Assembly: GCA_017304655.1 (NCBI GenBank)
Contig: JAFKLY010000008.1
Coordinates: 62,001 to 126,000, forward strand
Length of the DNA: 64,000 nucleotides
Direction of reading: 5' to 3'
From: Sphingomonas sp.
GTDB lineage: Bacteria; Pseudomonadota; Alphaproteobacteria; Sphingomonadales; Sphingomonadaceae
In this document: positions 8,633 through 16,479 of the stretch, one piece after another
How the letters are laid out: every line of letters starts with the position of its first letter
How positions within the stretch are numbered: position 1 is the stretch's first letter
Notes under the pieces: generated by a model
What the model was told of the DNA's origin: nothing
Database searches by the model: none
Seen by the model: only the letters and a program-made list of their open reading frames with translations
Made by a program: the position numbers and the translations under genes

Positions 8633-10042
8633 ATGACGCCGCCTGTCTCCGATCTTGAACATGGCTGGTATGCGCTCGAATGGATCATTCGCATCGGCGC
8701 ACTGGCCGTCGTGCCGCTGCGGCGTACACCTGCCGCCGCACGCGCCTGGTTGCTTCTCATCTTCTTTTTGCCGTTGCCGGGGCTGCTGCTGTTCATGACG
8801 ATTGGCAGCCCACGCTTTCCTGTCTGGCGCCGCGAGCGCTTCGATGCGCTGGCTCCGTTCTTTACAGGGATAGCCCAATCTCAGCGCCCCTATGCGCCAG
8901 TCCTCGGCAGTGCCGCGCCGATCGCCGCGCTGGCGAAGAAGCTCGGCCACATGCCGGCAACCGGCGGGAACGCCCTGCTGCTGATCGACGATTATGATGC
9001 CGTGATCGACAATCTGATTGCCGATATCGATGCCGCCGAGCGCTCGATCCACATCCTCGTCTATATTTTCGCCGACGATGGGGTCGGCCAGCGAGTGGCC
9101 GCCGCCCTCGGAGGCGCCGTCGCCCGAGGACTGGACGTGCGTGTCCTGTTCGATCCGATCGGGTCACGCCCGTGGCGGCGCGGCACGCAGGCCCTGCTAC
9201 AGGCAGCCGGCGTCCAAGTCCGCGAAACGCTACCGGTCGGCCTGCTCCGCGCGCCGACCCGGCGGGACATGCGCAATCATCGCAAGCTCTTCGTCATTGA
9301 CGACCGGATCGGCTATGCCGGCTCGCAGAATATCGTCGCCAAGGACTTCCGGCCCGGCATCGTCAATCGCGAACTAGTGGCGCGCGTCACCGGGCCTGTG
9401 GTGGCCAGCATGGCAGCGCTTGTGCGTGGCGACTGGTCTCTCGAGACCGGAACCCCGCCAGAACAGGCGCTCACCGTCAGCCCAGCCAAGGGGGACACCT
9501 TCCTACAACTCTTGCCGAGCGGCGCGGATTATCCTCTGGCCGGCTTTGAGACGCTGCTGGTCTGGCAACTGCATCAGGCGCGCGATCATGTCATCATCGT
9601 CACCCCCTATTTCGTGCCGGGTGAGGATGTGCTGGCAGCCATGGGCACGGCGGTCGCGCGCGGCGTCACGATCGATCTGGTCCTGTCGCGCGTGGCGGAT
9701 CAGCCGCTGGTCCGTCTGTCGCAGAGCTCCTTCTATGACGAGCTACTGCGCGCTGGCGTCTCCATCTACCTGTTCCCCAACCAGTTGCTGCACGCCAAGA
9801 CGCTGAGCATCGACGGCACGCTGGCCGTAGTCGGCTCCAGCAATGTCGATCTGCGGTCCTTCCAGCTCAATCAGGAAGCAAGCCTGCTGATCTACGACGC
9901 CCCGTCGATCGCGAAGGTCCGCGCGATCCAGGCCGGCTATCTCGCTGCCGCATCACGGCTTTCGCCCGATGCATGGCGCGCACGCCCACGGCTGCGCCGG
10001 CTGGCGGAGAATGTGGCCCGGCTGGTCGACTCGCTGCTCTGA
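8633..10042 (+). CDS. cls: Cardiolipin synthase (phospholipase D superfamily)
   Basis: This 469-residue membrane enzyme condenses two phosphatidylglycerols, or phosphatidylglycerol with another phospholipid, into cardiolipin. Two N-terminal hydrophobic segments (about 15-30 and 40-58) are followed by two PLDc domains with intact HKD motifs: H216-K218-D223 (NHRKLFVIDD) and H387-K389-D394 (LHAKTLSIDG). Length and layout fit the ClsA class. It is divergent from btaA with a 160-base shared upstream region, so this locus carries two membrane-lipid remodelling functions. Confidence 0.9.
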   Translation: MTPPVSDLEHGWYALEWIIRIGALAVVPLRRTPAAARAWLLLIFFLPLPGLLLFMTIGSPRFPVWRRERFDALAPFFTGIAQSQRPYAPVLGSAAPIAALAKKLGHMPATGGNALLLIDDYDAVIDNLIADIDAAERSIHILVYIFADDGVGQRVAAALGGAVARGLDVRVLFDPIGSRPWRRGTQALLQAAGVQVRETLPVGLLRAPTRRDMRNHRKLFVIDDRIGYAGSQNIVAKDFRPGIVNRELVARVTGPVVASMAALVRGDWSLETGTPPEQALTVSPAKGDTFLQLLPSGADYPLAGFETLLVWQLHQARDHVIIVTPYFVPGEDVLAAMGTAVARGVTIDLVLSRVADQPLVRLSQSSFYDELLRAGVSIYLFPNQLLHAKTLSIDGTLAVVGSSNVDLRSFQLNQEASLLIYDAPSIAKVRAIQAGYLAAASRLSPDAWRARPRLRRLAENVARLVDSLL

Positions 10043-10062
10043 CCGGCCGATCGGCGAAGTCC

Positions 10063-11040
10063 TCAGGCAATCATCCGCACAAAGGTCTCGGCATCGACAT
10101 TGCCGCCCGAGAGCGTCACCACAGTCGCGTCCGTCGCCTCCACGCGGCCGGAGAGCACCGCCGCCAGCGCAGCGGCTCCGCCCGGCTCGACGACGAGATG
10201 AAGCTTCTCGAACACAAGCCGCATCGCCGCGCCGACTTCTGCCGGCGTGACGGCCGTCCCGCCGCTCACCCGCGCCTTGAGCACGGCGAAGTTGATCGGG
10301 AAGGTGCGCGGCGTCTGCAACGCGTCGCAATCGGTCGGATAGCTGAGATCAGGTACACCCTCGATCTCGCCGGCCTCGAGCGAGGCGAGCACATCGTCCC
10401 AGCCCTCCGGCTCTGCGATAAAGATATCCGCCGCCGGACAAGCAAGCGCCAGCCCGGCCGCCAGACCGCCCCCGCCGCAGCAGGCGACAATCCGGTCCGG
10501 CCCGCGCCCGATTCGCGCCTCGAGCTGTGCCGCCGCCTCGACACCCGCCGTCCCCTGGCCTTCGATCACCCACGGGTCGCCATAGGCATGGACCAGCGTT
10601 GCGCCACTCTCCTGTGTCAGTCGCGCGGCGATCTCGTCCCGATTCTCGGCCGCGCGATCATACAGCACCACCTGCGCGCCCAGCGCCCGCGTCGCCGCCA
10701 GCTTGGCACGCGGGGCGTTGCTCGGCATCACGATGGTCGCGGATATCCCCAGCCGCCGCGCGGCCCATGCGACGCCCTGCGCATGATTGCCGCTGGAGAC
10801 CCCGACCACGCCCTTTTGCCGCTGCGCCTCGGTCAGGTCACTCAGCCGGTGCCAGGCGCCACGGATCTTGAAGGCACCGATTGGCTGGAGCATTTCCGCC
10901 TTGCACCAGATCGTGCGCCCCTCGATTTCCAGCGGCAGCAACGGTGTTTGCGGCAGAAGTTCCGCAATCTTTCCGGCCGCACGCAATACGCCCGCCCGGC
11001 TGGGAGCCCGGCCGGGGTCCAGCAATTCTTGTTCTGTCAC
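10063..11040 (-). CDS. PLP-dependent threonine/serine dehydratase-like enzyme
   Basis: This 325-residue fold-type II PLP enzyme carries the cofactor lysine K58 in GAFKIRGA, the SSGNHAQG substrate loop and the glycine-rich phosphate-binding CGGGGLAAG. It lacks the C-terminal ACT-like domain of biosynthetic IlvA, so it resembles catabolic threonine ammonia-lyase or the serine/threonine dehydratase group that also includes serine racemases. It would make 2-oxobutyrate or pyruvate plus ammonia. It is convergent with the cardiolipin synthase gene, 20 bases apart. Confidence 0.8.
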   Translation of the reverse strand: MTEQELLDPGRAPSRAGVLRAAGKIAELLPQTPLLPLEIEGRTIWCKAEMLQPIGAFKIRGAWHRLSDLTEAQRQKGVVGVSSGNHAQGVAWAARRLGISATIVMPSNAPRAKLAATRALGAQVVLYDRAAENRDEIAARLTQESGATLVHAYGDPWVIEGQGTAGVEAAAQLEARIGRGPDRIVACCGGGGLAAGLALACPAADIFIAEPEGWDDVLASLEAGEIEGVPDLSYPTDCDALQTPRTFPINFAVLKARVSGGTAVTPAEVGAAMRLVFEKLHLVVEPGGAAALAAVLSGRVEATDATVVTLSGGNVDAETFVRMIA

Positions 11041-11094
11041 AGACCACCCCTATATGCAGGCGCTTCGATTCGCCTTCCTTGAGGAGACATACAG

Positions 11095-12303
11095 ATGAGC
11101 AAGGTGCTGGTCATCGGCGCAGGTGGCGTCGGGTCGGTCGCGGTCCACAAGATGGCGATGAATCCCGATATTTTTAATGACATCCATCTCGCAAGCCGCA
11201 CGGTCTCCAAATGCGATGCCATTGCGGCATCGGTGAAGGAGCGCACGGGCGTCACCATCGCGACCTATGCGCTGGACGCGGACGATGTCGCCGCAACCTC
11301 GGCGCTTATCAAGCAGATCGGCCCCAAGCTGGTCGTCAATCTGGCCCTGCCCTATCAGGATCTCGCCATCATGGACGCCTGCCTCGACGCCGGCGTGCAT
11401 TATATGGATACGGCCAATTACGAGCCCCGCGACGAGGCGCATTTCGAATATAGCTGGCAGTGGGCCTATCAGGACCGCTTCGAGAAGGCCGGCCTGATGG
11501 CCCTGCTCGGCTCGGGCTTCGATCCGGGCGTTACGTCCGTCTTCGCTACCTGGCTGAAGAAGCATCATTTCGAGCGGATCGACACGCTCGACATTCTCGA
11601 TTGCAACGGCGGCGACCATGGCCAGCATTTTGCCACCAACTTCAATCCGGAAATCAACATCCGCGAAGTGACGGCCCCCGCGCGCCATTATGAAAATGGC
11701 GTCGAGGTCACCACGCCGCCGCTCTCGACGAAGCAGACCTTCGACTTCGAAGGCGTTGGTCCCAAGAACATGTACCTCATGTATCATGAGGAACTGGAGA
11801 GCCTGAACAAGCACCTGCCAGAGCTCAAGCGCATCCGCTTCTGGATGACTTTCGGCGACGCCTATCTCAAGCATCTCGAAGTGCTGCAGAATGTCGGCAT
11901 GACGCGGATCGACCCGGTGATCTACAATGGCATGGAGATCATTCCGCTGCAGTTCCTCAAGGCCGTTCTGCCCGAGCCGGCCTCGCTCGGCCCGACGACC
12001 AAGGGCAAGACCAACATCGGCGACATCGCGACCGGCCTTGGCAAGGACGGCACGGAGAAGACGCTCTACATCTACAATATCTGCGACCATGAGGACGCCT
12101 ATGCCGAGACCGGCAACCAGGCCGTGAGCTACACCACCGGCGTGCCCGCGATGATCGGCGCGGCGATGATCCTCACCGACACCTGGACAGGTGCCGGCGT
12201 GTTCAACATCGAGCAGATGGACCCCGATCCCTTCATGGACATGCTGAACAAGCATGGCCTGCCCTGGCAGGTGAAGGAACTGCCAGCGCCGTTGGATTTC
12301 TGA
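11095..12303 (+). CDS. Carboxynorspermidine/carboxyspermidine dehydrogenase
   Basis: This 402-residue saccharopine-dehydrogenase-family enzyme has an N-terminal NAD(P)-binding GAGGVGSV motif and the LGSGFDPGVTSVF segment. It condenses aspartate semialdehyde with putrescine (or diaminopropane) and reduces the imine to carboxyspermidine (or carboxynorspermidine). The decarboxylase for the next step is 394 bases downstream with a small lipoprotein gene between, and the ornithine decarboxylase that makes putrescine follows. The pathway assignment therefore rests on three clustered enzymes. Confidence 0.9.
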   Translation: MSKVLVIGAGGVGSVAVHKMAMNPDIFNDIHLASRTVSKCDAIAASVKERTGVTIATYALDADDVAATSALIKQIGPKLVVNLALPYQDLAIMDACLDAGVHYMDTANYEPRDEAHFEYSWQWAYQDRFEKAGLMALLGSGFDPGVTSVFATWLKKHHFERIDTLDILDCNGGDHGQHFATNFNPEINIREVTAPARHYENGVEVTTPPLSTKQTFDFEGVGPKNMYLMYHEELESLNKHLPELKRIRFWMTFGDAYLKHLEVLQNVGMTRIDPVIYNGMEIIPLQFLKAVLPEPASLGPTTKGKTNIGDIATGLGKDGTEKTLYIYNICDHEDAYAETGNQAVSYTTGVPAMIGAAMILTDTWTGAGVFNIEQMDPDPFMDMLNKHGLPWQVKELPAPLDF

Positions 12304-12307
12304 GCTG

Positions 12308-12685
12308 ATGGCCCACGCGTCATACCGGATCCTGGCCGGCCTCGCCCCGCTCGCGTTTTTGCTCAGCGGATGCGCACCCCGGGACACTATCCAGATGACG
12401 CCGGGCCTGCCGTCCACGCAATTGCGCGCCTGCGCCGCGGCGGGCGGCTTCATCGCCCAGCGCGGCAAGGGCGGGCGAGCCATGTGCGTCCATCCCTATG
12501 CCGATGCCGGCAAGGCTTGCAGAACCAAGACCGATTGCCTCGGCCGCTGCATCGCCGACAAGGCCGATAGGCTGCCGCAGCCGGGCGAGCCGGTGGCGGG
12601 ACGCTGCGAGCCGGATGACAAGCTGTTTGGCTGCTATGCCGAAGTGCACGATGGCAAGGCGCGGCCCGCCATCTGCGTGGATTGA
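12308..12685 (+). CDS. Cys-rich lipoprotein inside the polyamine operon
   Basis: This 125-residue protein has a signal peptide ending in a lipobox (LLSGC, Cys at about 22), so the mature protein is predicted to be lipid-anchored. The mature part holds at least eight further cysteines (RACAA, AMCVH, KACRTKTDCLGRCI, RCEPD, FGCYA, AICVD), suggesting several disulfides in the periplasm. I do not recognise a family. It starts 4 bases after the carboxynorspermidine dehydrogenase stop and ends 12 bases before the decarboxylase start, so it is almost certainly co-transcribed with polyamine synthesis genes. Its role there is unknown. Confidence 0.7.
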   Translation: MAHASYRILAGLAPLAFLLSGCAPRDTIQMTPGLPSTQLRACAAAGGFIAQRGKGGRAMCVHPYADAGKACRTKTDCLGRCIADKADRLPQPGEPVAGRCEPDDKLFGCYAEVHDGKARPAICVD

Positions 12686-12697
12686 GGAACCGACCCC

Positions 12698-13888
12698 ATG
12701 GAAACCAGAGCCGGCGATCCCGGCGCCTTCGCCCGCTTCGATCTCAATCGCGTGCCGTCGCCTGCTTTCGTGGTGGATGCCGCGGCTGTGCGGCGCAATC
12801 TGGCGATCCTGAAGGACGTGCGCGATCGCGGCGGCATCAAAATGCTGGCCGCTCTCAAGGCGTTTTCGATGTGGGCTCTCGGCGACACTGTCGCAGCTTA
12901 TCTCGACGGCGTATGCGCCTCGGGGATCTACGAGGCACGACTGGGGCGGGAGGCCTACGCAGGCGCGGACGGCACCAAGGAAGTCGCGACCTATTGCGCC
13001 GGGTACAAGGCGGAAGACCTGCCCCAAATCTGCGCGCTTTCGGATCACATCATCTTCAATTCGCCGGGGCAGCACGCCCGCTTCCGCCCTATTCTGGACG
13101 AAGCCCGCGCCGCCGGGCACCGCTTCGACATCGGCCTGCGCATCAACCCGCTTCATGCCGAGGGCGAAGTCGCCAAATATGATCCCTGCCAGCCGCACAG
13201 CCGGCTCGGCTTCCCGATCGACCAGCTGCGGACGGAGCATCTCGAGGGCATCGACGGCATCCATTTCCACACGTTGTGCGAGCAGGACTTCGTGCCGCTG
13301 GGACGCACATGGGCATCGGTCGAGCCGACGCTCAAGCCGCATTTCGCTCAGCTCAAGTGGCTCAATTTCGGTGGTGGCCATCACATCACCCGCGCCGACT
13401 ATCAGCGTGACGCGCTCGTGGCATTCCTCCAGCAAGTGAAGCGCGACTCCGGACTCGACGTCTATCTGGAGCCGGGCGAGGCCGTAGCGCTCGACGCCGG
13501 CATTCTCGTCGGCGAAATTCTCGACAGCTTCGACAATGGCATGCCGATCGCGATCACAGACATTTCAGCCACCTGCCACATGCCCGACGTGATCGAGGCA
13601 CCCTATCGGCCGGCCATGCTGGGCGAGCTCACGGGAGAAGGCCCGCTGGTGCGGCTGGGCGGCCCGTCCTGCCTCGCAGGCGATATCATCGGGGACTATG
13701 TCCTGCCCGTGCCCGCCGAGCCGGGACAGCGCATCGCCTTCCTCGACCAGGCGCATTATTCGATGGTGAAGACCAACACCTTCAACGGCGTGCCGCTGCC
13801 GTCCATCTGGCTGTGGGACAGCGAGACGGATGAGCTGCGCGAGGTCCGCCGCTTCGACTATGAGGATTTCAAGAACCGGCTGAGCTGA
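12698..13888 (+). CDS. nspC: Carboxynorspermidine/carboxyspermidine decarboxylase
   Basis: This 396-residue fold-type III PLP decarboxylase carries the Schiff-base lysine K54 in AALKAFSMW and the NFGGGHHITRADY phosphate-binding loop. The C-terminal FLDQAHYSMVKTNTFNG holds catalytic residues of the family. It removes CO2 from carboxyspermidine or carboxynorspermidine to yield spermidine or norspermidine. It is the last gene of the three-gene polyamine operon. The product cannot be decided from sequence; alphaproteobacteria generally make spermidine by this route. Confidence 0.9.
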   Translation: METRAGDPGAFARFDLNRVPSPAFVVDAAAVRRNLAILKDVRDRGGIKMLAALKAFSMWALGDTVAAYLDGVCASGIYEARLGREAYAGADGTKEVATYCAGYKAEDLPQICALSDHIIFNSPGQHARFRPILDEARAAGHRFDIGLRINPLHAEGEVAKYDPCQPHSRLGFPIDQLRTEHLEGIDGIHFHTLCEQDFVPLGRTWASVEPTLKPHFAQLKWLNFGGGHHITRADYQRDALVAFLQQVKRDSGLDVYLEPGEAVALDAGILVGEILDSFDNGMPIAITDISATCHMPDVIEAPYRPAMLGELTGEGPLVRLGGPSCLAGDIIGDYVLPVPAEPGQRIAFLDQAHYSMVKTNTFNGVPLPSIWLWDSETDELREVRRFDYEDFKNRLS

Positions 13889-13899
13889 CCAGCAGCGCC

Positions 13900-14442
13900 T
13901 CAGCGCAGCTTGGGATTGATGTCCCGCAAATGCTGCTCCTCCGTGCTCATGGAAGCACGCGCCGTGAGCTGGTCCTTCTGATAGGTCGCCAGCGACGCCG
14001 CGGTGAGCGGCCCGGCCATGAGTTGCGACATCGCCGCCTGACGATCCCGCGCGCGCAGTTCCAGCTTGGCCGCAGCGATCTCGGTCTTACTGAAGGCCCC
14101 GCTCTCGTTGAGCGCCATGATGGACAAGGCGCGACCGCTGAGTGTCGTGAGGTCAGCGGAATCCTTCGCACCCGCTGCCTCATATTGCGTATCCAGCGCC
14201 TGGCGGGTCTCCGCGGCAAGCGTCGCTGCATCCTTGCTCGCATCCGCCTTTGCGGCGGCCGCTCGCTTGGCTTCCACGGTGATCACGGCCCCCGATTGGC
14301 TCGCGCCATTGGCCGTCGCGCTGCTCGTCGTGGTTTGCTGCGCCTCCAGCTTCGCCATCGCCTGCTGGATAGCGAGGCCGACCTGCATGCTCGTAGAGGA
14401 GGAGCCGTAGCTGTCCGAATTCAGATAGGAAAAGAGCGACAT
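13900..14442 (-). CDS. Hypothetical Ala/Ser/Gln-rich protein (180 aa)
   Basis: This 180-residue protein begins MSLFSYLNSDSYGSSSTS. It has no signal peptide or membrane segment. The central region (about 30-100) is Ala/Lys/Thr/Ser-rich and predicted helical or low-complexity; the second half contains LELRARDRQAAMSQLMAG. I do not recognise a family. It is transcribed against the polyamine genes and lies between nspC and the ornithine decarboxylase. Codon use is like its neighbours, so it is likely a real gene. Confidence 0.6.
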   Translation of the reverse strand: MSLFSYLNSDSYGSSSTSMQVGLAIQQAMAKLEAQQTTTSSATANGASQSGAVITVEAKRAAAAKADASKDAATLAAETRQALDTQYEAAGAKDSADLTTLSGRALSIMALNESGAFSKTEIAAAKLELRARDRQAAMSQLMAGPLTAASLATYQKDQLTARASMSTEEQHLRDINPKLR

Positions 14443-14491
14443 GACGGCCTCTTGGCTGGGCGGGAGAGCCTCCGCCCTTAAGCGAACATGG

Positions 14492-14662
14492 TTAATACCG
14501 TCTCAACGCCCGCCTGCGCTGCCGCGAATCGCTCAAGCGGCCGTCGAGGAACGACTCGCTGAGTCTAAGCGGCTCGGCCCCATGCAGGACGAAATCGGGC
14601 CTCTGCTCCACCTCGAACAGCCAGAAAACTACGGAATGTTGCAAGTTTCTTGCGCAATTCAT
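14492..14662 (-). CDS. Possible small protein (about 56 aa), unrecognised
   Basis: A minus-strand frame from ATG 14662 ends at TAA 14492. Its last 45 codons use G or C at roughly 84 percent of third positions, and the peptide looks protein-like (VVFWLFEVEQRPDFVLHG, then SESFLDGRLSDSRQRRRALRRY). It lies 49 bases upstream of the 180-residue hypothetical gene on the same strand. A start at a downstream TTG is also possible. There is no clear Shine-Dalgarno, so it may instead be chance coding potential in a promoter region. Confidence 0.35.
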   Translation of the reverse strand: MNCARNLQHSVVFWLFEVEQRPDFVLHGAEPLRLSESFLDGRLSDSRQRRRALRRY

Positions 14663-14674
14663 GCCCCCAAACTC

Positions 14675-14703
14675 TTTACACTCACCCCCCTTGCCCATAT
14701 ATG
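14675..14703 (+). promoter_or_regulatory. Sigma70-type promoter of the ornithine decarboxylase gene
   Basis: TTTACA (14675-14680) is followed after exactly 17 bases by TATATG (14698-14703), matching 5 and 4 of 6 consensus positions. Transcription would begin near 14710, giving a leader of about 70 bases that contains the hairpin described next. Confidence 0.6.
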
Positions 14704-14722
14704 CGCACCCCTGCTGCCCCAT

Positions 14723-14773
14723 GGGACTTCCACCGCAAGGCAGCTCAATTGGCTGAAATCCACTGGAGGTCCC
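14723..14773 (+). promoter_or_regulatory. Leader hairpin sequestering the ornithine decarboxylase Shine-Dalgarno
   Basis: Bases 14723-14732 (GGGACTTCCA) pair with 14764-14773 (TGGAGGTCCC) in a 10-bp stem with one G-U pair. The 3' arm contains the GGAGG ribosome-binding site (14765-14769), 9 bases before the TTG start. A small inner stem CAGC/GCTG (14741-14744 with 14752-14755) sits in the loop. As drawn the structure would block translation, so a ligand-, ribosome- or protein-dependent opening is plausible. Confidence 0.5.
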
Positions 14774-14778
14774 TTGAG

Positions 14779-15972
14779 TTGTACAAGCACCATAGCGCGC
14801 TGGGGGTAGCTCTTTCCCTCAAACCGGCAGCACCGGTAACGCTTATTCGTCCGCAGGCCGCGGCCCGCGCCGCCCGTTTCTTCTCTCAGAAGTTTCCGGG
14901 CCGGTCGCTTTATGCCGTGAAGGCGAATCCTTCGCCTGAACTGCTGAGGACGCTCTGGTCGGCGGGCATCACGCATTACGACGTGGCTTCGGTTGCGGAG
15001 GTGCGCCTCGTGGCGCGCACGCTGCCGCAAGCCAAGCTGTGCTTCATGCATCCGGTGAAGGCCGAGGAAGCGATCCGCGAGGCGTATTTCCAGCATGGCG
15101 TGCGCACCTTCAGCCTCGATTCGCTCGAGGAACTGGAGAAGATCGTCCGCGCGACCAGTGGCGCGGAAGACCTCGAGCTGTGCGTGCGGCTGCGCGTGTC
15201 GTCCGAGCACAGCAAGCTGAGCCTCGCCTCCAAGTTCGGCTGCGATCTCGCCGATGCCAAGGAACTGCTGATGGCGACTCGCCAGGTAGCGGATGCGCTG
15301 GGCATCTGCTTCCATGTCGGCAGCCAGGCAATGACGCCGCAGGCCTACACCCAGGCGATCGAGCGCGTGCGCGCCGCGATCGTCGATGCGTCGGTCACGG
15401 TCGATATCGTGGATGTGGGCGGCGGGTTTCCGTCGACCTATCCCGGTATGGAGCCGCCTCCGCTGCACGACTATTTCCGCGCTATCCACCGCGCGTTCGA
15501 GAGCCTGCCGATTTCCTATTCGGCGGAGCTCTGGTGCGAGCCGGGCCGCGCGCTGAGCGCCGAGTTCAGCTCGCTGCTGGTGCGTGTCGAGAAGCGTCGT
15601 GGGAACGAGCTGTTCATCAACGATGGCGCCTATGGCGCGCTGTTTGATGCCGCGCATCTGGGCTGGCGCTTCCCCGTGCAGTTGCTGCGCCCGGAAGCCA
15701 ATGAGGCCGATCTGGTCGCCTTCAGCTTCTACGGGCCGACCTGTGACGACATGGATCACATGGCCGGGCCGTTCCACCTGCCGGCGGACGTGAAGGCGGG
15801 CGACTATATCGAGATCGGTATGCTTGGCGCTTATGGCAGCGCGATGCGGACCGACTTCAACGGCTTCGGCACCGATGCGCTTTGCGAAGTTGCCGACGAG
15901 CCGATGGCCAGCCTTTATCGCGACGAGGCGGTCGTTCCGTCGCAGTCGAATGTGGTGCAGCTGCGCCGCTGA
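14779..15972 (+). CDS. Ornithine decarboxylase (alanine-racemase fold)
   Basis: This 397-residue fold-type III PLP enzyme makes putrescine from ornithine (possibly also cadaverine from lysine). The Schiff-base lysine is K48 in SLYAVKANPSPELL. The HVGSQ segment, the VDVGGGFPS phosphate loop, WCEPGRAL and the catalytic YGPTCDDMD cysteine loop are all present. I chose the TTG at 14779 because GGAGG ends 9 bases before it and MYKHHSALGVAL matches the usual start of sphingomonad homologues. The in-frame ATGs farther upstream overlap the promoter. It supplies putrescine to the neighbouring carboxyspermidine route. Confidence 0.88.
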   Translation: MYKHHSALGVALSLKPAAPVTLIRPQAAARAARFFSQKFPGRSLYAVKANPSPELLRTLWSAGITHYDVASVAEVRLVARTLPQAKLCFMHPVKAEEAIREAYFQHGVRTFSLDSLEELEKIVRATSGAEDLELCVRLRVSSEHSKLSLASKFGCDLADAKELLMATRQVADALGICFHVGSQAMTPQAYTQAIERVRAAIVDASVTVDIVDVGGGFPSTYPGMEPPPLHDYFRAIHRAFESLPISYSAELWCEPGRALSAEFSSLLVRVEKRRGNELFINDGAYGALFDAAHLGWRFPVQLLRPEANEADLVAFSFYGPTCDDMDHMAGPFHLPADVKAGDYIEIGMLGAYGSAMRTDFNGFGTDALCEVADEPMASLYRDEAVVPSQSNVVQLRR

Positions 15973-16011
15973 CCGTCAGGCCAGTTTCAATTGACAACTT
16001 AAATCGACTAG

Positions 16012-16047
16012 GACAACCTCCCCGGAGACATTTCGGGGAGGTTTGTC
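16012..16047 (+). promoter_or_regulatory. Strong hairpin over the MAPEG ribosome-binding site
   Basis: GACAACCTCCCCG (16012-16024) pairs with CGGGGAGGTTTGTC (16034-16047), 13 bp with one bulged T and a 9-base loop. The 3' arm contains the GGGGAGG ribosome-binding site and ends directly at the ATG. It may combine weak termination of the decarboxylase transcript with translational control of the MAPEG gene. Confidence 0.5.
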
Positions 16048-16479
16048 ATGTCCACCAATCTGCTCGCGCCGGTTTTCGCGCTGGTGCTCTGGTCGCTGGT
16101 GATGCTGATCTGGATGATCAGCTTGCGTTTGCCCGCACTCGCCAAGCTCAAGCTCAGCACGGAGCAATCGCGCGGCGGCCGCGGGTCGGACCTCGACCGT
16201 ATCTTGCCGCGGGAGATCAACTGGCCCGCGCATAATTACATCCACCTGATGGAACAGCCGACCATCTTCTACGCAACGGTCATCGGCCTTGCGCTTCTTG
16301 GCGCCGGCACGCCACTCAATCTCGGTCTGGCCTGGGCCTATGTCGGCCTGCGCATTGTCCACAGCCTCTGGCAGGCGACAGTCAACACCATTCCGGTGCG
16401 GGCCAGCCTGTTCTTCCTGTATTCGATCGTGCTGGCAGCACTGGCCGTCAATGGCCTGCGGATCGCGCTCAGCGCCTGA
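16048..16479 (+). CDS. MAPEG family integral membrane protein
   Basis: This 143-residue protein has four predicted membrane segments (about 5-27, 70-88, 92-108 and 118-138). Between the first two it carries the cytosolic loop with INWPAHNYIHLMEQPTIFY, a hallmark of the MAPEG family (membrane proteins of eicosanoid and glutathione metabolism). Bacterial members are often uncharacterised or act as glutathione transferases. Its ribosome-binding site is buried in a strong hairpin. Its 3' end overlaps the convergent RNA methyltransferase gene by 11 bases. Confidence 0.8.
   Translation: MSTNLLAPVFALVLWSLVMLIWMISLRLPALAKLKLSTEQSRGGRGSDLDRILPREINWPAHNYIHLMEQPTIFYATVIGLALLGAGTPLNLGLAWAYVGLRIVHSLWQATVNTIPVRASLFFLYSIVLAALAVNGLRIALSA

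Noticed and set aside
15991..15996. Perfect TTGACA upstream of the MAPEG gene as a possible promoter
   Set aside because: No acceptable -10 lies 16-18 bases downstream, so it was not called a promoter.
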